Shown here one piece after another: positions 6,972 through 12,855 of a stretch of 21,613 nt of DNA. The notes under the pieces are model-generated. The model worked only from the letters and a program-made list of their open reading frames with translations, did no database searches and was not told where the DNA came from. Both the position numbers and the translations under genes were made by a program. Numbering within the stretch: position 1 is the stretch's first letter; each line of letters starts with the position of its first letter. This stretch comes from JBBKWJ01 sp037968895 (GTDB lineage Bacteria > Actinomycetota > Acidimicrobiia > Acidimicrobiales > SZUA-35), in the NCBI GenBank assembly GCA_037968895.1, contig JBBKWJ010000262.1, positions 1 through 21,613 of the forward strand. The letters run 5' to 3'.

Positions 6972-6985
6972 CAACGTGAGGTCTC

Positions 6986-7453
6986 ATGTCGGTTCAGCAA
7001 AGCTTCAGTGGCAAGCGCACAGCAGAAATTGTCGGTATCACCTACCGTCAACTCGACTACTGGGCACGCACCGAACTCGTGCGGCCATCGGTGCTCGATG
7101 CGACCGGATCCGGCTCACGTCGTGCCTACAGCTACAACGATTTGCTTGAGCTGAAGGTCATCAAGACACTGCTAGACGCGGGCCTCCGGCTTGATTCGGT
7201 TCGAGATGTATTCCAGTTCCTTAAAGAGCAGCTTGGCAAAGACGTTGCTAGCGCCAACCTCGTCATCAACGGCAAAAAGTCGGTTGTCGTTCGCTCTGGA
7301 CAGGAGCTCATCGATCTCTTGCAGAATGGTCAAGGTGTGCTCAACGTGTTGCCACTCGCAGGTGTGAAGCAAGAGGTCGACGCTGCGATAGTTGAGCTTC
7401 GGCCTGGCGCAGCACCCGCTGTCGTTGAAGGAAACCAAGCCCTACTCGGTTGA
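6986..7453 (+). CDS. resR: MerR-family transcriptional regulator, Rv1830/ResR-like
   Basis: The 155-residue protein has a MerR winged helix at residues 10-80 (GKRTAEIVGITYRQLDYWARTELV, SRRAYSYNDLLELKVIKTLLDAGL). It is followed by a short C-terminal part with LVINGKKSVVVRSGQELIDLLQNGQGVLNV cut at both ends, which recalls M. tuberculosis Rv1830 (ResR), a regulator linked to growth and antibiotic resilience. No cysteine-type metal site is visible. Gene order, close after the Rv1828- and Rv1829-like genes, supports the same identity. ATG 6986 has GAGG at 6978-6981. A near-consensus promoter and a palindrome at the predicted start suggest strong expression with autoregulation, which is inference. 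Confidence 0.83.
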   Translation: MSVQQSFSGKRTAEIVGITYRQLDYWARTELVRPSVLDATGSGSRRAYSYNDLLELKVIKTLLDAGLRLDSVRDVFQFLKEQLGKDVASANLVINGKKSVVVRSGQELIDLLQNGQGVLNVLPLAGVKQEVDAAIVELRPGAAPAVVEGNQALLG

Positions 7454-7517
7454 ATTTCTCGGCCGATTTTCGCGGTTATGTGACGAAAGACGCCTCCCGC
7501 TAGTTCGCAATGCCATC

Positions 7518-7523
7518 TACGAT
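7518..7523 (+). promoter_or_regulatory. -10 element of a probable leaderless hemolysin III promoter
   Basis: TACGAT fits TANNNT and stands six bases before ATG 7530. No Shine-Dalgarno is seen between them. This supports ATG 7530 over upstream in-frame starts. Confidence 0.5.
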
Positions 7524-7529
7524 TCGCCT

Positions 7530-8207
7530 ATGTCTACGACCCTTGACTCAGCGTTGAGCAGCCCGCTGATTCCAGCTCGGCCGTATCTTCGGGGCTGGTC
7601 GCACCTCGTGGCGGCGGTAGTCGCCATTGTGTTGTTTCCGATTGTGATCGCGACGGCCACCGACAATCGGGGATCGATCGCGCTGTATGCAGCGGCAGTC
7701 ATCGGAATGTTCGGAATATCTGGCCTTTATCACTGCCTGTTCTGGGGCACGCGAGCTGAAGGCATATTCCAGCGGCTCGACCACGCCATGATTTTCCTCG
7801 TGATTGCGGCGACGTACACACCGATCGTACTGACGACTCTGGAACCAACTCTTCAGAAGATTGTGCTCGGCTCAGTCTGGGTCGGAGCTATCGGGGGAGC
7901 GTTGAGCCAGGTGTTTTGGACCAGGGGTCCCCGCTGGCTCACTGTGCTGCTCTACATGCTTGTCGGCTGGGCGATCATCCCCGGCATCGGCCAGTTGGAG
8001 CAAGCGCTAACGAGAGCAGGGCTTGCTCTCATCGTGGTCGGGGGACTGCTGCACACGATTGGCGGGCTTATCTACGCCGTAAAGGTGCCCAATCCCTCAT
8101 TACGTTGGTTCGGCTTTCACGAGGTATTTCACGCGCTGGTGATTGCAGCTATTGCCGCTCATTACGTCGTGATCGTCTTCTTCCTCACACCAGCGCCCGC
8201 CATTTAG
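7530..8207 (+). CDS. Hemolysin III/PAQR family membrane protein
   Basis: The 225-residue protein has about seven hydrophobic segments and all the zinc-ligand motifs of the hemolysin III/adiponectin-receptor superfamily: S64-x3-H68 (SGLYH), D84-H85 (RLDHAMIF) and H197-x3-H201 (FHEVFH). Bacterial members such as TrhA influence membrane fluidity; the hemolysin label comes from a Bacillus cereus protein and does not show toxin activity. The frame extends upstream to 7392 inside the MerR gene, but ATG 7530 gives the typical start (MSTTLDSALSS then RPYLRGWSH) and has a -10-like element six bases before it. It converges with the diguanylate cyclase gene, 17 bases apart. Confidence 0.9.
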   Translation: MSTTLDSALSSPLIPARPYLRGWSHLVAAVVAIVLFPIVIATATDNRGSIALYAAAVIGMFGISGLYHCLFWGTRAEGIFQRLDHAMIFLVIAATYTPIVLTTLEPTLQKIVLGSVWVGAIGGALSQVFWTRGPRWLTVLLYMLVGWAIIPGIGQLEQALTRAGLALIVVGGLLHTIGGLIYAVKVPNPSLRWFGFHEVFHALVIAAIAAHYVVIVFFLTPAPAI

Positions 8208-8224
8208 CAGGCGCAATCTGAGAA

Positions 8225-9718
8225 CTACTCGACGTCGGTCGTATAGAGGTTGGCCTGGTTCTTGCCCGCAGCCTTGGCCTTCAGCAGCGCCTGGTCGGCC
8301 CGTTGGAAGGTGTCGTCTGGCTTGACGCCCGGCTGATGGAGGGCGACTCCAGCGCTCAGCGTGGTCTGTGCGTGGTTGGCTGAGCTCCAGCCGTTGATGA
8401 CACGTTCGGCGACGGCGAGCGGGTCGGCATGGGCTCGCCTCGCAACGATGAGGAACTCGTCGCCACCAAGACGGGCAGAAGTATCGGAGTCACGAAGCGC
8501 ATCTTGGAGGTGAGCACTTAGCTCACGAAGAACCTCGTCGCCGGCCGGGTGCCCGAACGTGTCGTTGACTCGCTTGAAGCCGTCGAGGTCGAGAACGATG
8601 ACGGCGTCGCCAACCTGCAAAGCCTGCAGCAGAGCGTCGGCGTGGCGCCGGTTCCCGAGTCCAGTGAGTTCGTCTCGAGTGCTTGCCTTTGAGAGCTTGT
8701 CGATCTCGAAAAGATGTTCGATAGCGATACCGACCTGGACGCCGAACAACCGAGCGAGGTCGAGTGTGAAGCTCGGATCGTCGTCGGGCACGGGGTAGAC
8801 GAGCACCGCTCCGGCGGGCGCCTCGGCTGCGGGGAGTGGCAGCACGAGCATGGTTCCGTTATAGCCAGTCGGCACGAGCAGCGGCTCTTTGCCACCAATC
8901 GTTTCTGACACAAGATCGGCCGTGCTTTTGTCGGGGGCACGAGGGCTTGGAGGGCCGATCGTTACCGGGATCAGGCCACCAGCAGCGTCTCGCAACACCA
9001 CCGTCACACGCTGAACTTCAAAGATGTCACGAGCCGCAATAGCGACTTGGTCAGCGGCCTGGATCAGTGAGCCTGGGCGTCGGAACCCACGGAGGACGTC
9101 TTCGAGTTTGGTGAGGCGAGCGATCCGTTGCACGTCACGATCAGAGATGGTTTTGGTGCGAGCGGCAAGGGCACTAATAAGTTCAGCAACGAGGGCCGAA
9201 ACTGGTATGGCGAATAGTGGTACGGCGAGGCCAACGGCGTCTGGCTCTTGAATCGAGGCGACGAGCATCACCCCGAGAACGACCAAGCCGCCCAGTAGGG
9301 CTACCCCAGGCCTGGATACAACTCCGAGGTAGGTCAGTGCCATCGCGCCGACGACGGACAAGCCGACGGCGACATTTGGAGAGCTAAAAATGGCGCCGTC
9401 AGAAATGGCAGCCATCGTCGCCGCCACCACAGTGAGAAAGGGGATTGCACGCCATAGCGGTCCGATTGAGCGCCACGGCATGACGAGTGAAAGCCCTCCG
9501 GTGACGACGAGGCAGAGGCTCAATGTGATGGCGAGTCCGACGTGCTGGCCCTTCGACTGGCGATCGAGCGCGTCAACAAGACACAGCAGCGCTGTGCCAA
9601 AGAGCAGGATGGCCGAGGCCGTCCTTATTCGCGTTCGCCAGAAATGTTCCGCCATTCCACCTACGTTGAGGCCGCCGATATGCGGTCCAGAAGTTGGACC
9701 CCTCCTACCTATCTTCAC
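8225..9718 (-). CDS. Membrane GAF-GGDEF diguanylate cyclase
   Basis: The protein should make cyclic di-GMP from two GTP at the membrane. Residues about 32-185 hold around six hydrophobic segments. A helical connector and a GAF-like region (about 205-345) follow, then the GGDEF domain with STRDELTGLGNRR, metal site DLDGFK (D377) and an intact GGDEF at 418-422. The inhibitory I-site R409xxD412 lies five residues before GGDEF, so product feedback inhibition is likely. There is no EAL domain. The longest start is GTG 9718; ATG 9655 (residue 22) is a serious alternative because the first 21 residues look unlike a conserved start and overlap two inverted repeats. The signal sensed by the GAF and membrane part is unknown. 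Confidence 0.9.
   Translation of the reverse strand: MKIGRRGPTSGPHIGGLNVGGMAEHFWRTRIRTASAILLFGTALLCLVDALDRQSKGQHVGLAITLSLCLVVTGGLSLVMPWRSIGPLWRAIPFLTVVAATMAAISDGAIFSSPNVAVGLSVVGAMALTYLGVVSRPGVALLGGLVVLGVMLVASIQEPDAVGLAVPLFAIPVSALVAELISALAARTKTISDRDVQRIARLTKLEDVLRGFRRPGSLIQAADQVAIAARDIFEVQRVTVVLRDAAGGLIPVTIGPPSPRAPDKSTADLVSETIGGKEPLLVPTGYNGTMLVLPLPAAEAPAGAVLVYPVPDDDPSFTLDLARLFGVQVGIAIEHLFEIDKLSKASTRDELTGLGNRRHADALLQALQVGDAVIVLDLDGFKRVNDTFGHPAGDEVLRELSAHLQDALRDSDTSARLGGDEFLIVARRAHADPLAVAERVINGWSSANHAQTTLSAGVALHQPGVKPDDTFQRADQALLKAKAAGKNQANLYTTDVE
9684..9700. repeat. Inverted repeat near the 5' end of the diguanylate cyclase gene
   Basis: GGTCCA, five bases (GAAGT), TGGACC form a perfect 6-base inverted repeat. 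On the minus strand AGGAGG (9706-9701) immediately precedes it. If the true start is ATG 9655, this would be a leader hairpin; if GTG 9718 is used, it is coding sequence. A second perfect repeat, CGAATCG/CGATTCG (9718-9736), lies just upstream. Confidence 0.35.
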
Positions 9719-9901
9719 GAATCGTCCGCCGATTCGCCCAAACTCCGATTTCTTGTTCGCCCACTGCTGCTTCTCTCGGCACCAGCGCGAACAGCAGTCA
9801 AAGCCCTTTGGCGGTGACCACAGTCCGTGTGCATGACCGTACCGTAGGTGATGGCCATTCGAAAGTGAGGGATCTACCTAGTCAGACCGGCTCGAGGCCA
9901 A

Positions 9902-9916
9902 GGCGGACATTCCGCC
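9902..9916 (-). terminator. Hairpin after the histidine phosphatase gene
   Basis: GGCGGA, CAT, TCCGCC form a perfect 6-base stem with a three-base loop, eight bases past the phosphatase stop on the minus strand. No T-run follows, so a standard intrinsic terminator is not shown; it could slow transcription or protect the mRNA end. The remaining bases between 9719 and 9923 show no gene or RNA I can recognise. Confidence 0.3.
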
Positions 9917-9923
9917 CCTCAGG

Positions 9924-10619
9924 TTACGTCGGGGGATCAGCGTCGGCGGTGAGCGAGCCGGTGTGTGCGCCGTCGTTGAAGAGGCGAATGATCCAGCGAT
10001 CGGGAGCGATGACGAGATGGTTGATCGAGGCGTTCCTGGCCCCGCTGAAAAGGAATGGGTTCACGCTAGCTGCATGGCCGAACAGGCTTCCGATCACACC
10101 CCCGTGGCAGAACACCGCCACAAGCTGGTTGGTATGGGCGGCCGCAATGCGCTCAACGGCTCGCACGGTTCGCATCCTGAGTTGTTCGTTCGTCTCCGCT
10201 CCAGGAATCTCGCCCCACTCGCCCTTGGCTCGCATCGCCGCTGCGGCGGGATGCCCGTCAGCGACCATGATGCGGAACTTGCCGCCTTCACCCTCGCCGA
10301 GATGGACCTCGCGCAAGTCAGGGTCGATGGCGACGGGGAGTCCGAGCCTGTCAGCTAGAGGCTGAGCAGTCTGCGAAGTCCTTTGCAACGAGCTGGCGTA
10401 AATCGCGTCAATTGGTTCACTGGCTAGTCGCAGCCCAGCCTGGGTTGACTGCCATTCGCCAAGTTCGGAAAGAGGGGGATCGCCTTGGCCTTCGACCATC
10501 GGGAAGGGTTGCCCTTCGAAGAGAGCGGCAGATTGGCCATGGCGAACGAGGAGGATCTGGCAAGATCCCTCGTCTGGCTGGAAGAAATGTTGGGGAAACG
10601 TGCGGGGCGTTGACGTCAT
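9924..10619 (-). CDS. Histidine phosphatase superfamily protein (phosphoglycerate mutase-like)
   Basis: The 231-residue protein has the branch 1 histidine phosphatase pattern: LLVRHGQS with R26, nucleophile H27 and G28; SSLQRTSQTA with R80; REVHLGEGEGG with the probable proton donor E104; and AVFCHGGVIG with the second catalytic histidine H172. Reaction is phosphate transfer through phosphohistidine. Substrate is not evident: the family includes phosphoglycerate mutases, broad phosphatases and cobalamin or sugar phosphatases, and the long insert after RHG is not diagnostic. It is divergent from the oligopeptidase gene across a gap of under 60 bases. TAAAAC on the minus strand lies six bases before its ATG and may be a leaderless -10 element. 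Confidence 0.88.
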   Translation of the reverse strand: MTSTPRTFPQHFFQPDEGSCQILLVRHGQSAALFEGQPFPMVEGQGDPPLSELGEWQSTQAGLRLASEPIDAIYASSLQRTSQTAQPLADRLGLPVAIDPDLREVHLGEGEGGKFRIMVADGHPAAAAMRAKGEWGEIPGAETNEQLRMRTVRAVERIAAAHTNQLVAVFCHGGVIGSLFGHAASVNPFLFSGARNASINHLVIAPDRWIIRLFNDGAHTGSLTADADPPT

Positions 10620-10625
10620 GGAGAG

Positions 10626-10631
10626 GTTTTA
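10626..10631 (-). promoter_or_regulatory. Candidate leaderless -10 element for the histidine phosphatase gene
   Basis: The minus strand reads TAAAAC, one mismatch from TANNNT, six bases before ATG 10619. Spacing equals that of the better matches at gcvH, DUF151 and hemolysin III. Confidence 0.35.
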
Positions 10632-10664
10632 GTCGTTCTCGCCTGGGCCAGCGACTTGGCGTCA

Positions 10665-10670
10665 TAACAT
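10665..10670 (+). promoter_or_regulatory. -10 element of a probable leaderless oligopeptidase promoter
   Basis: TAACAT fits TANNNT and is followed by seven bases and ATG 10678. The earlier in-frame ATG 10669 overlaps this hexamer and would not be in a leaderless transcript. Confidence 0.45.
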
Positions 10671-10677
10671 GCATGCA

Positions 10678-12741
10678 ATGAATGACCTCTCTCGGCAGAC
10701 CAACGCGCCTGTAGCAGCCAAGATTCCTGAAGTTCGAGAGATCTGGGGCGACACGACAACCGACGAGTACGCCTGGCTCCGGACCAAAGACTCAGCAGAC
10801 GTGCTCGCTCATCTCGAGGCTGAGAACTCCTACACCTCGTCAATGTTGGCCGACACGGTGGCGCTGCAAGAAGAACTCTTTGACGAGTTGAAGCGACGGA
10901 TCAAGGAGACCGACCTTTCGGTCCCTGTCGAAAAAGACGGCTGGTCCTACTACACGCGAACCGTTGAGGGAACGTCGTATCCAATTCACTGCCGACGCAA
11001 AGTCGGCAACGATGAGGAGTTCGTGCTGCTCGACGAAAACGTCGAGGCGGCCGACGCAGACTATTTTGAGATTGGTGTGTTCGAGGTGTCGCTCGACCAT
11101 TGCCGCCTCCTCTGGGCCGCCGACCGGGACGGCGATGAGCGGTACCAGCTGCGAATTAGAGAGTTCAACGAAGACGGAACCTGGTCAGATCTCCCCGATG
11201 TGCTCGAAAATGTCGCATACGGATCGGCATGGGCCGCCGACAACGTCACGTTCTTCTACACCAGGGCTGACGAGGCCCATCGCCAACACCAGGTGTGGCG
11301 ACACGTTGCTGGAACCGGCCAAGACGAAGACGTGCTGGTATTCGAGGAGCATGACGAGGGCTTCAACTGTGGCGTCGGCCGTGACAAGGATGATGTCTAC
11401 ATTCATGTCGCCGCATCGTCGGTTACGACCGACGAGGTTTGGATTCTGCGATCAGACAGCCCGACAGATGCGCTGACCTGCGTCGAGCCGCGGCATCAAG
11501 GAATCGAATACTCGATCTGCCACCACGACGGCCGAATGCTCGTGCTCACCAATTTTGAAGCCGAGAATTTCAAGCTCATGACGGCACCGGTCGCGACGCC
11601 GGGCCGGGCCCACTGGCAGCCTTTCATTGAAGGTCGCGACGATGTGATGCTTACCGGCATCGACGTCTTCGACGATCACCTCGTGCTATTCGAGCGAACG
11701 AACGGCAACACTCAGCTCAGGGCCATGAGATGGGACGGTACCCTCGACACGGTGATCGAGCAGAGGGAGCCGGTCTACGCAACATGGGGCGGCGCCAACC
11801 CGAGCGTCGACACAAATATTCTTCGTTTCGGCTACAGCTCGATGGTCACTCCGCCATCGGTGTTTACCGTCAACATGGATACTGGCGAGCGGACGCTGCT
11901 CAAGCAAACCGAGGTGCTCGGTGGCTTCGACGCAGCCGACTACGACACTCGGCGCGAATGGGCGACCGCCGAAGACGGCACACAAATCCCGATCTCGCTT
12001 GTCTGGCGGCGCGATCGACCAGCCGGCCCTGGACCGTGTGTGCTGTATGGCTACGGCGCATATGAGATCGCTACCGAGCCAGTCTTCTCGACCGCTCGAC
12101 TCCTGTTACTCGATCGTGGTTACACGTTCGCCATCGCCCACGTTCGTGGCGGTGGCGAGATGGGTCGTCAGTGGTATCTCAACGGAAAGTTTGAGAAGAA
12201 GCGCAACTCTTTCACTGACTTTGTCACGTGCGCGAAACACCTCATCGCAGAGGGCTTCACCGAGCCGAACCAACTCGCATGTCGCGGTGGTTCTGCTGGT
12301 GGCCTCCTCGTCGGTGCTGTTGCCAACCTCGCTCCTGAGCTTTTCGGTTGTGTGGTGGCGCAGGTGCCATTTGTCGACGCCCTCAATACGATCCTCGACC
12401 CTTCGCTGCCGCTCACGGTGGGCGAGTGGGAAGAATGGGGAAATCCGGCTTCATCAAAGGAAATTTACGAAGCGATGAGGGCATATGCGCCGTATGAAAA
12501 CGTCAGCGACGTCGCCTATCCCGCGATCCTGGCCACTGCTGGCCTGAACGACCCGCGGGTCAGTTATTGGGAACCGGCCAAATGGGTGCAGCGGCTCAGA
12601 GAGCACAATAAAAGCGATCGAGCCGTGCTTCTTTTGACCGACCTTGAGTCGGGACACGGCGGGCCCTCAGGGCGCTACGACTCGTGGCGCGAGGAAGCCA
12701 AGATTCTTGCGTTCATATTGAGAGAGACACAGAACTCTTGA
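10678..12741 (+). CDS. ptrB: Oligopeptidase B-like serine peptidase (S9A, prolyl oligopeptidase family)
   Basis: S9A peptidases cut short peptides; oligopeptidase B prefers sites after Arg or Lys. The first half is the seven-bladed propeller, beginning DEYAWLRTKD, with KETDLSVPVEKDGWSYYTRT resembling oligopeptidase B. The second half is an alpha/beta hydrolase with LYGYGAYE, HVRGGGEMGRQWY and the nucleophile motif GGSAGG. Counting from ATG 10678, the triad is S539, D625 (LNDPRVSYWEP) and H660 (SGHGG). Length (687 residues) matches the family and no signal peptide is seen, so it is cytosolic. ATG 10669 is an alternative start adding three residues. Adjacent to the proteasome genes, it might trim peptides released by the proteasome; this is inference from position only. 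Confidence 0.9.
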   Translation: MNDLSRQTNAPVAAKIPEVREIWGDTTTDEYAWLRTKDSADVLAHLEAENSYTSSMLADTVALQEELFDELKRRIKETDLSVPVEKDGWSYYTRTVEGTSYPIHCRRKVGNDEEFVLLDENVEAADADYFEIGVFEVSLDHCRLLWAADRDGDERYQLRIREFNEDGTWSDLPDVLENVAYGSAWAADNVTFFYTRADEAHRQHQVWRHVAGTGQDEDVLVFEEHDEGFNCGVGRDKDDVYIHVAASSVTTDEVWILRSDSPTDALTCVEPRHQGIEYSICHHDGRMLVLTNFEAENFKLMTAPVATPGRAHWQPFIEGRDDVMLTGIDVFDDHLVLFERTNGNTQLRAMRWDGTLDTVIEQREPVYATWGGANPSVDTNILRFGYSSMVTPPSVFTVNMDTGERTLLKQTEVLGGFDAADYDTRREWATAEDGTQIPISLVWRRDRPAGPGPCVLYGYGAYEIATEPVFSTARLLLLDRGYTFAIAHVRGGGEMGRQWYLNGKFEKKRNSFTDFVTCAKHLIAEGFTEPNQLACRGGSAGGLLVGAVANLAPELFGCVVAQVPFVDALNTILDPSLPLTVGEWEEWGNPASSKEIYEAMRAYAPYENVSDVAYPAILATAGLNDPRVSYWEPAKWVQRLREHNKSDRAVLLLTDLESGHGGPSGRYDSWREEAKILAFILRETQNS

Positions 12742-12770
12742 ACTGAATCCCATCCATCCGATAGGACGTG

Positions 12771-12776
12771 TAGTGT
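12771..12776 (+). promoter_or_regulatory. Candidate -10 element of the proteasome operon promoter before ARC
   Basis: TAGTGT fits TANNNT. The same heptamer GTAGTGT precedes prcB (16378-16384). A start about seven bases downstream would leave a leader of about 25 bases carrying the GGGAGG at 12795-12800. No good -35 is seen at 17 bases. Confidence 0.35.
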
Positions 12777-12794
12777 CCGAAGTACCTACGCACC

Positions 12795-12800
12795 GGGAGG
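12795..12800 (+). promoter_or_regulatory. Strong ribosome binding site without a normal start codon after it
   Basis: GGGAGG is the best Shine-Dalgarno match near the ARC gene. Seven bases downstream, exactly where a start codon is expected and in frame with ARC, stands GTT (12808-12810). The first ATG, GTG or TTG in that frame is TTG 12856, 55 bases after the site. Confidence 0.55.
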
Positions 12801-12855
12801 TAGGGCCGTTTCTAGCTCAGAGTACGAACGCAGGCTTTCCGAATACGAAAGCGAA

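Noticed and set aside
7029..7037. TTGTCGGTA resembling the PafBC-dependent promoter motif
   Set aside because: It is inside the MerR coding region and no TANNNT follows at the required distance.
7392..7529. Upstream in-frame extension of the hemolysin III gene
   Set aside because: It runs into the MerR gene, and the residues are not membrane-like; ATG 7530 has a -10-like element six bases before it.
8188..8224. Possible bidirectional terminator between hemolysin III and the diguanylate cyclase
   Set aside because: Only a loose 4-5 base GC stem (GCGCC/GGCGC) with a long loop and no T-run on either strand.
9719..9923. Possible small RNA or riboswitch in the gap between the two minus-strand genes
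   Set aside because: Apart from short inverted repeats at its ends I find no tRNA-like T-loop, no known riboswitch core and no T-run.
9694..10365. 223-codon plus-strand open frame across the gap before the histidine phosphatase
   Set aside because: Most of it lies antisense to the histidine phosphatase, whose catalytic motifs are intact on the other strand; no Shine-Dalgarno or known motif.
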